Under the pieces are notes generated by a model. That model was not told where the DNA came from and ran no database searches. It saw nothing but the letters and a program-made list of their open reading frames with translations. From assembly GCA_003820635.1 (NCBI GenBank), contig RPOS01000106.1:1-10864 (forward strand): a stretch of 10,864 nt of DNA. Reading direction: 5' to 3'. Below, in pieces: positions 1 to 6,124 of this stretch. Position 1 is the stretch's first letter. Every line of letters starts with the position of its first letter. A program made the position numbers and the translations under genes. This DNA comes from Verrucomicrobiaceae bacterium (GTDB taxonomy: Bacteria > Verrucomicrobiota > Verrucomicrobiae > Verrucomicrobiales > Akkermansiaceae).

Positions 1-1979
1 CATGGATCTCTCCGGTGGCGGAGTTCGGCCACGCGGACCTGCTGCTGCTGTGCGGCGCGGCGGGAAGTTTCCTGAGCGTGCTGGCCATCGCGGGAAATGC
101 CGTGGCCGAGCGAGTGCTGGCCTGGGGCATCGCGCTGCTGCTGCTGGCAAGCGTGGCTGTGGCGGCCCTGCAACTGCAGGATCACTCCTTCAGCCCGGTC
201 TTCGCCGCGGAGGCCACCATCGGCAAGACCAACGGATTTTTCGCCCATTACAATGAAGCGGCCAATTACTTCATCGCCTCCTCGCTGCTGGTAGCGGCGG
301 CGGCGATGTTCGGAAGGCACGCCACGGCCACCCGCCTCCTCTGGCTGCTGCTGGCCGCGGCGGGGCTGGCCTGCGTGTATTTCACCGGCTCGCGCGGCGG
401 CGTGTTCGGCGCGGCGGTCGGTTGCGGCGTGCTGGCCGCCGTGCTGTTGGTGATCGGCAAGCGGCGCAAGGCCAAATGGTTCGGCCCGGCCGTGATCGCC
501 GTGCCGCTGGTTTGCCTGGCAGTCGGCGTGTTATGGATCCTCGGCTGGCAGGAAGTCCAGCGGGCGCGTGTCGGTGGCGGCATCGACCAACTGCTCGACA
601 ACACCACGCGGCTTTACCTCCTCGGCATCGCCCTCTCATGCATCGGGCTGCATCCGCTGGCCGGCGGTGGCAGCCGGAGTTTCAGCTGGGAATGCTTCCG
701 TTTCGTCAAGCGCGGAGACCAGGGCGACATGATCACCCACCGCCCCGAGTTGGTGCACAACGAGCTGCTGCAGGCCGCCACCGATTACGGCCTGATCGGC
801 TCCGGGCTGCTGGCCGGGCTGCTAGGCGCCCTGGTGCTGGCGGCGGTGCTGCGGACCGGCTTCGAGGACCGGCCGCGCGAGCATGACGCGCGCGACGCCT
901 GGCGCCTCGGCGGGCTGGCCGCACTGGCGGGCATGCTGGTGCAGTCCTGTTTCAGTTTCGTGTTCCACCTGATGCCGGGGATCCTCCTGTTGGGCATCTG
1001 CCTCGGCCAGATCGCGCGGACGCCGCAAGGCCCGTCCGGGTCACGTGGCGCGGGGACGCGGGTTCTGCTCACGCTGGCCGCCATCGGCTGCGCGCTCATG
1101 CTGCTGCCCGCCGGCTGGAAGGGCAGCCGGGTGACCGGCATCCTGTGGGACAGCTGGCTGGCCAAGCAGCCGGAAACCTCCGCCGAGTCGCGCATCGACG
1201 CGCTGTCGGAGGCCATCCGGGTGTGGCCGCAAATCGAGTTCCACCAGGCGCGCGCGGCCATTCACCAGCAACTGGCCATCAGCCACGCGACGGGGCCGGA
1301 ATTCCGGGAAGCGGCGGAGCTGGCCCTTGAAGATTACGCGGAGGCCGCGCGGCTCCACCCGTATGAACCGGCCTTTCCGGTCAACCGGGGCAAACTGCTG
1401 AGCCAACTGGGCCGGGATGACGAGGCGGAGGCTGCCTTCCGGCAGGGCATCGGCCTGCAGGGCGGCATGGAACCCGGCTTCCGCGGCCATTTTTCCCTGG
1501 CCACCCACTATCTCGGCAAGGGCCTGCGCTTGTCCGACGCGCAGCAGCCGGAGGCGGCGCTGGCCACGCTGGAACTCGCCGCCGAGGAAATGGAACTGGC
1601 CACCGCCCGCATGCACTGGGTGGGCCGGGACATGCTCGAGCCGCGCGTTTCCGTCCACGAGGCCCTCGGCATCGCCCGCGAGGCCTCCGGCGATGTGCAG
1701 GGCGCTCTGGAAAGTTACAACTTCGCCGCCGGCCTCCAGCAGGGCAAGCGCGTCCACTACCGCGCCGCGGTGTTGATCGGGCAAAGCGCCGTCGGCCACT
1801 GGTCGCAGCGGCAGCCGTCCAAGGCGCTGGCGCTGTTTCTCGAGGCGAAAAAACGCGTCGGCCAGGCCGGCAATGAACTGCCCGCGGGCATCACGCCCAG
1901 CCAGCGGCTGGAATACCTCGCCTACCTCGACCGCAGCATCGCCTTCCTCAAGGGCGCGAAGGTGGAACCGGAGGAATAA
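1..1979 (+). CDS. Wzy/WaaL-superfamily O-antigen ligase or polymerase with C-terminal TPR-like region (5' partial)
   Basis: Polytopic inner-membrane protein expected to join or polymerise lipid-linked glycans on the periplasmic side. The frame is open to the left edge, so the N-terminus is missing; an in-frame GTG at 15 is probably internal. Counting from that GTG (654 residues), hydrophobic segments occur near 9-27, 36-53, 85-99, 107-124, 133-148, 157-177, 200-212, 260-280, 298-317, 320-334 and 348-365. Family hallmarks are FFAHYNEAANYF (75-86), FTGSRGG (123-129), and the ligase/polymerase signature HNELLQAATDYGLIG (248-262). Residues about 390-645 are soluble, helical and TPR-like, with an A-E-A-A-R-L-H-P-Y-E-P turn near 442-452 and a D-E-A-E-A-A-F helix near 469-475. 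It could act on O-antigen, exopolysaccharide or protein glycosylation; the sequence does not decide which. The stop TAA is 35 bp from the stop of a convergent gene and no terminator is visible between them. Confidence 0.85.
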   Translation, partial: WISPVAEFGHADLLLLCGAAGSFLSVLAIAGNAVAERVLAWGIALLLLASVAVAALQLQDHSFSPVFAAEATIGKTNGFFAHYNEAANYFIASSLLVAAAAMFGRHATATRLLWLLLAAAGLACVYFTGSRGGVFGAAVGCGVLAAVLLVIGKRRKAKWFGPAVIAVPLVCLAVGVLWILGWQEVQRARVGGGIDQLLDNTTRLYLLGIALSCIGLHPLAGGGSRSFSWECFRFVKRGDQGDMITHRPELVHNELLQAATDYGLIGSGLLAGLLGALVLAAVLRTGFEDRPREHDARDAWRLGGLAALAGMLVQSCFSFVFHLMPGILLLGICLGQIARTPQGPSGSRGAGTRVLLTLAAIGCALMLLPAGWKGSRVTGILWDSWLAKQPETSAESRIDALSEAIRVWPQIEFHQARAAIHQQLAISHATGPEFREAAELALEDYAEAARLHPYEPAFPVNRGKLLSQLGRDDEAEAAFRQGIGLQGGMEPGFRGHFSLATHYLGKGLRLSDAQQPEAALATLELAAEEMELATARMHWVGRDMLEPRVSVHEALGIAREASGDVQGALESYNFAAGLQQGKRVHYRAAVLIGQSAVGHWSQRQPSKALALFLEAKKRVGQAGNELPAGITPSQRLEYLAYLDRSIAFLKGAKVEPEE

Positions 1980-2014
1980 CAGAACCCGCAGCCAGCCAGG
2001 CCAGCCGGAGTGTC

Positions 2015-2365
2015 CTACAACTCCGAGTATTTCAGGTTGTTGCCCTTGGACTTGGCCACCGGGTAGCGCTCCTCGTTGCGGGCCATCTTGGCGGCCATCA
2101 CGTCACCGAGGTTGAAGCCCAGATTGTCGGCGAACTCGAACAGGAGGATGCCGACGTCGGCGATTTCCGAGGCGATTTCATCGCGGTTGCGGCGCACGCG
2201 CTCGTCGATCTGGCCGTCCTGTTGCCAGACGAAATGCTGCATGAGCTCGCCGGCCTCGGCGGCGATGGCCACGGCCAGATCCTTCGGGTTGTGAAACTGC
2301 CGCCAGTCGCGGGCATCGACGAATGCCTGGATGCGGGTGGTGAGCGAGGAGATGGAGTCGTTCAT
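2015..2365 (-). CDS. MazG-like nucleotide pyrophosphohydrolase
   Basis: Small (116 residues) all-alpha NTP pyrophosphatase of the MazG/dUTPase-like superfamily, expected to hydrolyse (d)NTPs to the monophosphate and pyrophosphate in a house-cleaning role in the cytoplasm. The metal-binding pattern is visible as E37-x-x-E40 (in AAEAGEL) followed by E67-x-x-D70 (in EIASEIADV). The N-terminal stretch RDWRQFHNPKDLA (19-31) is typical of the short MazG-like family. The frame stays open about 80 codons upstream, but that part overlaps the terminator and rplQ and resembles nothing. The ATG at 2365, starting MNDSISSL, matches the family's usual start. No good Shine-Dalgarno sequence precedes it. It lies downstream of rplQ but beyond a strong terminator, so it is probably transcribed separately. 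The substrate cannot be told from the sequence. Confidence 0.85.
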   Translation of the reverse strand: MNDSISSLTTRIQAFVDARDWRQFHNPKDLAVAIAAEAGELMQHFVWQQDGQIDERVRRNRDEIASEIADVGILLFEFADNLGFNLGDVMAAKMARNEERYPVAKSKGNNLKYSEL

Positions 2366-2456
2366 GGGCGGGATGATAAGGGGCGGCGAATTGCATTCGC
2401 CATGCCTTTTTCTTAATTCGGGGTACTGGGCAGGGCGCTTGCAAAGCACCGCCACG

Positions 2457-2492
2457 AAAAAACCGCCTGCGCTGCGGCACAGGCGGTTTTTT
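2457..2492 (-). terminator. Intrinsic terminator after rplQ, symmetric
   Basis: A perfect inverted repeat: left arm AAAAAACCGCCTG (2457-2469), 10-nt loop (2470-2479), right arm CAGGCGGTTTTTT (2480-2492). Read on the minus strand, the GC-rich 7-bp stem is followed by a run of six U residues, 24 nt after the rplQ stop. Because the A-tract and T-tract are both present, the same element could stop transcription in either direction. Confidence 0.9.
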
Positions 2493-2516
2493 GATTTTTC
2501 AAATGATGGTGTCCGC

Positions 2517-3002
2517 TTATTCAGCGGCGGCCTCGGGAGCTTCCGCAGCCTTCTTCTTGGCAGGCTTCTTGGCGGGCTTTTCCCCAGCCGCGACTTCGAC
2601 CACCGCATCGGCGGCGGCGGTTTCCTCCACCGCTTCGGTTTCGGTGACGCGGTCCACCCACTCGATGATCGCCATCGGGGCGGAATCGCTCATGCGGGCG
2701 CCGAGCTTGGTGATCCGGCAGTAGCCGCCCTGGCGGTCCTTGGAAGCGGGAGCCACTTCGGAGAACAGCTTCTTGACGGTGTCCTTCTGGTGCAGGTAGG
2801 CGATGGCGAGGCGGCGGGAATGCAGGTCGTCGCGCTTGGCGAGGGTGACCAGTTTTTCCGCCACCGGGCGCAGGGCCTTGGCCTTGCCGAGGGTGGTCTT
2901 GATCCGGCCGTGCTCGATCAGGCTGCACGCCAGGTTGGAAAGCAGCGCCTTGCGGTGCGAGGCGTTGCGTTTGAGTTTTGCGGTTTTGCTACGATGTCTC
3001 AT
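2517..3002 (-). CDS. rplQ: 50S ribosomal protein L17 with acidic/lysine-rich C-terminal tail
   Basis: Large-subunit ribosomal protein that binds 23S rRNA near the exit tunnel. The core, residues 1 to about 118, begins [20 protein letters not shown] and includes the conserved helix [37 protein letters not shown] (20-56) and [23 protein letters not shown] (92-114). It is 161 residues, longer than the roughly 120-130 of most bacterial L17 proteins. The excess is a low-complexity tail from about 120 made of E, A, V, then K-P-A-K-K repeats, then A/E. The start is well fixed by the AAGGA Shine-Dalgarno sequence 8 nt upstream. The gene lies 37 bp downstream of rpoA in the same direction, the standard rpoA-rplQ order, and is closed by the terminator at 2457-2492. 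Confidence 0.97.
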   Translation of the reverse strand: MRHRSKTAKLKRNASHRKALLSNLACSLIEHGRIKTTLGKAKALRPVAEKLVTLAKRDDLHSRRLAIAYLHQKDTVKKLFSEVAPASKDRQGGYCRITKLGARMSDSAPMAIIEWVDRVTETEAVEETAAADAVVEVAAGEKPAKKPAKKKAAEAPEAAAE

Positions 3003-3010
3003 CGGGTGCT

Positions 3011-3015
3011 TCCTT
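3011..3015 (-). promoter_or_regulatory. Shine-Dalgarno site of rplQ
   Basis: AAGGA on the minus strand, 8 nt before the ATG at 3002. It is one of the few clear ribosome-binding sites in the window and fixes the start of rplQ. Confidence 0.75.
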
Positions 3016-3039
3016 TTCTAAAAGTGTGAAAGTGTTAGG

Positions 3040-4122
3040 TTAGTCGTCGAGGTTCTGGGCGATCAGATCGGCAAGTCCGACCGGCGCCTCGTCTTCCACG
3101 CCAAGGCGCGGGCCACGGGTGGCGGCGGCGGGGCCGGAGAGCAGCGAGGGCTCGAAGGTCATGCCAAGGCCGAGGCCGAGCTCGACGAGCTTGTCCTTGA
3201 TCTCGTTGAGCGACTTCTTGCCGAAGTTGCGGTATTTGAGCATCTCCGCCTCGGACTTCATGGCAAGCTGGCCGACGGTGGTGATGTTGGCGTTGTTGAG
3301 GCAGTTGGCGGCGCGGACCGAAAGCTCGATCTCGTTGACCGACATATTGAGCAGCTTCTTGAGCGCGGCGTTTTCCTCGCTGGATTCGGCCGGAGCTTCC
3401 TCGAAGTCCACGGCGTTCTCATCGTAGTTGACGAAGACGTCGAGGTGGTGGCGGAGGATGGCGGAGGATTGAAGGAGCGCGTCCTGCGGGGTGATCCGGC
3501 CGTCCGTCCAGATGTCGAGCACGAGCTTGTCGAAATCGGTGAACTGGCCGACGCGGGCGGTTTCCACGGCATACTTGACGCGGGTGACCGGGGAGAAGAT
3601 CGAATCGATGGCGATGACGCCGATCGGCTGGTCCTTGCGCTTGTTTTCATCACCGGTGGAGAAACCACGGCCGACGCGCACTTCGAATTCGCAATCGAAC
3701 TTCACCTTCTTGTCGAGGGTGCAGATGACCTGATCCTTGTTGACGACGGAGTAGATGTGATCCCCGGTGATGTCGCCGGCGGTGACCACGCCTTCCTTCT
3801 CGACCTTGATGGTGAGGATGCGGGGCTCCTTTTCGTTGTGATTGAACTTCACCTTCTTGAGGTTGAGCACGATGTCGGTGACGTCCTCGACCACGCCGGG
3901 GAGGCTGGAGAACTCGTGCTGCACGCCGGCGATGCGGACGGAGGTGATGGACGCGCCTTCCAAAGAGGAGAGGAGCACGCGGCGGAGCGAGTTGCCGATG
4001 GTGTGGCCGTATCCACGCTCGAAGGGCTCGGCGATGAACTGGGCGTAGGTATCGGTGGCGGTTTCCTCGTTGCGGACGAGGCGGCTGGGGAGCTCGAAAC
4101 GAGCGAGTTTGACTGCTGACAT
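3040..4122 (-). CDS. rpoA: DNA-directed RNA polymerase subunit alpha
   Basis: The alpha subunit dimerises to nucleate RNA polymerase assembly; its C-terminal domain contacts UP elements and activators. The N-terminal domain shows the signature EPFERGYGHTIGNSLRRVLL (32-51) and SLEGASITSVRIAG (53-66). The dimer and assembly region continues through DIWTDGRITPQDAL (203-216). An acidic linker (about 236-252) leads to the C-terminal domain with ELSVRAANCLNNANI (266-280) and GKKSLNEIKDKL (301-312); R270 corresponds to E. coli R265, the UP-element contact. At 360 residues it is about 30 longer than E. coli RpoA, mostly from a tail after about 325 (P-A-A-A-T-R-G-P-R and an acidic end). The ATG at 4122 is unambiguous from the family start, although no Shine-Dalgarno sequence lies close upstream. 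rplQ follows after 37 bp. The gene normally upstream, rpsD, is not here. Confidence 0.98.
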   Translation of the reverse strand: MSAVKLARFELPSRLVRNEETATDTYAQFIAEPFERGYGHTIGNSLRRVLLSSLEGASITSVRIAGVQHEFSSLPGVVEDVTDIVLNLKKVKFNHNEKEPRILTIKVEKEGVVTAGDITGDHIYSVVNKDQVICTLDKKVKFDCEFEVRVGRGFSTGDENKRKDQPIGVIAIDSIFSPVTRVKYAVETARVGQFTDFDKLVLDIWTDGRITPQDALLQSSAILRHHLDVFVNYDENAVDFEEAPAESSEENAALKKLLNMSVNEIELSVRAANCLNNANITTVGQLAMKSEAEMLKYRNFGKKSLNEIKDKLVELGLGLGMTFEPSLLSGPAAATRGPRLGVEDEAPVGLADLIAQNLDD

Positions 4123-4225
4123 GTTTGTTTTTCGTATGCCGGGTTACCCTCCAGCGGGCGGAAACACCGCGAATATGCGGCGAAGCGGAGGACCTACGGC
4201 GTGCTTGGGAAGCCCGCGGGCGGCG

Positions 4226-4254
4226 ACTAAAAGACGACCGGCGGCCGCTTGCAA
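4226..4254 (-). promoter_or_regulatory. rpoA: Candidate sigma-70-like promoter for rpoA-rplQ
   Basis: On the minus strand, TTGCAA (4249-4254) is separated by 17 bp from TTTAGT (4226-4231). Each hexamer matches the consensus at 4 of 6 positions. This would give a leader of roughly 95 nt before the rpoA ATG. The region must hold a promoter because rpoA is the first gene of its transcription unit here, but this particular assignment is weak. Confidence 0.3.
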
Positions 4255-4319
4255 AGCATTTTTTGGGGTTTTTACCCGGAAAAGAAAGTCGCCCCGCCGG
4301 CACTGCGCATGAAAAAATC

Positions 4320-4334
4320 GCTAGATTTTCTAGC
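4320..4334. promoter_or_regulatory. Perfect palindrome GCTAGA-TTT-TCTAGC, possible operator
   Basis: Six-base arms with a 3-bp spacer lie between the divergent rpoA and the AP2-like small gene. The centre is 24 bp from the centre of the second palindrome at 4342-4360, just over two helical turns, so the two sites would present on nearly the same DNA face. It sits in the most AT-rich part of the gap, where promoters of both genes are likely. Function as an operator is inferred. Confidence 0.4.
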
Positions 4335-4341
4335 AGACCGC

Positions 4342-4360
4342 GTGCACTTATGAAGTGCAC
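4342..4360. promoter_or_regulatory. Perfect palindrome GTGCACTT-ATG-AAGTGCAC, possible operator or 5'-UTR hairpin
   Basis: Eight-base perfect arms with a 3-bp spacer end 15 bp before the ATG of the AP2-like gene. It could be a protein-binding site or, if transcribed, a hairpin whose loop is exactly ATG. That ATG would start a 9-codon ORF (4350-4379). Confidence 0.45.
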
Positions 4361-4375
4361 TCAACCACAACCCCT

Positions 4376-4639
4376 ATGAAATCCAAAAAAAATCTGACAC
4401 GCTTCACGTATGAAAGCGCCGCATTCGAAGGCTGGCGCCTCTGCATCACCAAGGCCGGCACCACCTTCACCCGTTATTTCCCCGACAAGAAATTCGGCGG
4501 TGGCAAGAAGTCCCTGGCAGCCGCCGAGAAAACCCTCGCCGATCTCAAGGCGCTCATCGATGGCTCCAAGCGCGTCGAGGGCAAACTGACTCCCGCGACC
4601 ATCAAGAAGGCCGAGAAACTGCTCACCGAAGCCGTCTGA
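4376..4639 (+). CDS. Small AP2/integrase-N-like DNA-binding-domain protein (putative)
   Basis: An 87-residue basic protein with no signal peptide or membrane segment. Residues about 17-40 (FEGWRLCITKAGTTFTRYF, then PDKKFGG) look like the three-strand sheet of the AP2/ERF-type and phage-integrase N-terminal DNA-binding fold: G-W-R, strand, A-G/K turn, a strand ending in R-Y-F, and then the G-G turn. It is followed by one helix (about 44-62, SLAAAEKTLADLKALID). A second short helix lies at 72-85 (TPATIKKAEKLLTE). This assignment rests on pattern only. ATG 4376 is preferred over an in-frame GTG at 4355, because the GTG lies inside the palindrome and adds only HSTTTP. No Shine-Dalgarno sequence is visible. 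It is divergent from rpoA and 55 bp upstream of the photolyase on the same strand. A regulator of its own promoter, of rpoA or of the photolyase is possible but unproven. Confidence 0.75.
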   Translation: MKSKKNLTRFTYESAAFEGWRLCITKAGTTFTRYFPDKKFGGGKKSLAAAEKTLADLKALIDGSKRVEGKLTPATIKKAEKLLTEAV

Positions 4640-4694
4640 CCGCACGGGGAATTTCCGTTTGCATGGATCTGAAGCTGCGGAATCATCCCCCCCC

Positions 4695-6113
4695 ATGGCA
4701 GGCGCTTGCGTGATTCATTGGTTCCGCCGCGATCTGCGGATCGCGGACAATTCCGGTCTGTATCACGCCGCCAGGCGGGGACTGCCGGTGGTGCCCGTTT
4801 GTTTTCTGAGCGACTGGCGTGGCCCGCACGCGTGGACCGGGCCGAACCGCCAGCATTTCCTTTGCGGCAGCATCGCATCGCTGGCGCGCAATTTGGAAAC
4901 GATCGGCGGGCGCTTGCTGATCCGGCATGGCGATCCGGTGGCGGGCCTGCGCGAGTTGATCCGCGAGGCGGGTGCCGTGGCCCTGCACTTCAACGCGGAT
5001 CCCGATCCCTTCGGCAAGGCGGTGGAACAACGGGTGCGGGCGCTTTGCGCGGAGCTCGGAATCGGGTGCCAAGCCCTCACGGATGTGGCGCTGCACACGC
5101 CGGACGAGGTGCTCACCCAGGGCGGCCAGCCCTACAAGGTTTACACGCCCTACAGCCGCAACTGGCTGGCCCTGCCGAAAGCCGCGCCGCTGGGCAAACC
5201 TGCGGCGCTGCGCACTCCGGCGGCCCCCCACGCCCTGCCGCTGCCCACCGTGGCGCACTGGGGCTGGCAGATTCCGCAAAGCCAACTTCCCGAGCCCGGC
5301 GAGCGCGCCGCCCGCGAGCGGCTGAAGCGCGCCGTGGCCGGAAAAATCCAGGCCTACGCCGCCAAGCGCGATCTCCCCGCCGCCGATGGCACCTCACGCA
5401 TTTCCCAAGACCTGCGCTTCGGCCTGGTCTCGATCCGCACCGTGTTTGCGGAGGCGATGAAAGCCCGCGCCGCCGCGGATGCCGCCGGGCGCGCCGGCAT
5501 CGATGTCTTCATCAAGGAGCTCGCGTGGCGGGAGTTTTACTTCGCGATTCTCCACCATTTTCCCAATGTGCTCGACGAGGAATTCAACGCCGACTGGCGC
5601 GGACTTCCCTGGGATGAACCCGGGCCGCTGTTCGAGCTCTGGAAGCAGGGCCGCACCGGCTTCCCGATCGTCGATGCCGGGATGCGCGAGCTGCTGGCCA
5701 CCGGCTTCATGCACAACCGTGTGCGCATGATCACCGCGATGTTCCTCACCAAAGACCTGCACCACGATTGGAAACTCGGCGAATCGCATTTCATGCAGCA
5801 CCTCGTGGACGGCGAAATCGCCTCCAACAACGGCGGCTGGCAGTGGTCCGCCGGCACCGGCGCGGACGCGGCGCCGTATTTCCGCATCCAGAATCCATGG
5901 TCGCAGACCGCCCGCTACGATCCGGCGGGAGCGTATGTCAAACGCTGGGTGCCGGAGCTCGCGGAGGTGCATCCCTCGCGTTTGATGGAGCCACCGAAGG
6001 ATGGCAGACCGCTTGCCCCCGGCTACCCCCTGCCCTGCCTCGACCACAAGACCGAGCGCGAGCGCACACTGGCCATCTTCAAGCGCCACCGCGAGAAAAC
6101 CGCGCGGGGCTGA
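4695..6113 (+). CDS. phrB: Class I cyclobutane pyrimidine dimer photolyase
   Basis: A light-driven flavoenzyme that splits UV-induced cyclobutane pyrimidine dimers. The N-terminal alpha/beta antenna domain starts ACVIHWFRRDLRIADNSGL (4-22). The FAD-binding helical domain shows TSRISQDLRFGLVS (233-246), ELAWREFYFAIL (275-286), TGFPIVDAGMREL (321-333), MHNRVRMITAMFLTKDL (339-355) and ASNNGGWQW (376-384). From ATG 4695 the protein is 472 residues, the length of E. coli PhrB, and by my count the electron-transfer tryptophans fall at W306, W359 and W382 and the FAD-N5-contacting Asn at N378, the same numbers as in E. coli. This supports the ATG over an in-frame TTG at 4659. The antenna cofactor (folate or deazaflavin) is not determined. 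Eight C residues directly precede the ATG and no Shine-Dalgarno sequence is seen. The stop lies 11 bp from the stop of the convergent malic enzyme gene. Confidence 0.96.
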   Translation: MAGACVIHWFRRDLRIADNSGLYHAARRGLPVVPVCFLSDWRGPHAWTGPNRQHFLCGSIASLARNLETIGGRLLIRHGDPVAGLRELIREAGAVALHFNADPDPFGKAVEQRVRALCAELGIGCQALTDVALHTPDEVLTQGGQPYKVYTPYSRNWLALPKAAPLGKPAALRTPAAPHALPLPTVAHWGWQIPQSQLPEPGERAARERLKRAVAGKIQAYAAKRDLPAADGTSRISQDLRFGLVSIRTVFAEAMKARAAADAAGRAGIDVFIKELAWREFYFAILHHFPNVLDEEFNADWRGLPWDEPGPLFELWKQGRTGFPIVDAGMRELLATGFMHNRVRMITAMFLTKDLHHDWKLGESHFMQHLVDGEIASNNGGWQWSAGTGADAAPYFRIQNPWSQTARYDPAGAYVKRWVPELAEVHPSRLMEPPKDGRPLAPGYPLPCLDHKTERERTLAIFKRHREKTARG

Positions 6114-6124
6114 AACCTCCAATC

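Noticed and set aside
1041..1799. A 252-codon ORF antisense to the ligase gene
   Set aside because: Shadow frame in a GC-rich gene; its sequence shows no domain pattern, whereas the plus strand has the TPR-like region in the same place.
3445..4119. A 224-codon ORF antisense to rpoA
   Set aside because: Asp/Gly/Glu-rich antisense translation of an unmistakable rpoA; no independent evidence of coding.
2437..4258. The 12-mer GCTTGCAAAGCA occurring in both the mazG-side gap (2437-2448) and the rpoA upstream gap (4247-4258)
   Set aside because: Tempting as a shared promoter or operator element, but about three or four exact 12-mer pairs are expected by chance in a window this size, and no consistent -10 lies at a fixed distance in the mazG copy.
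4266..4277. Small inverted repeat GGGT-TTTT-ACCC in the rpoA upstream region
   Set aside because: Four-base arms are far too short to stand out from chance, and no gene ends nearby.
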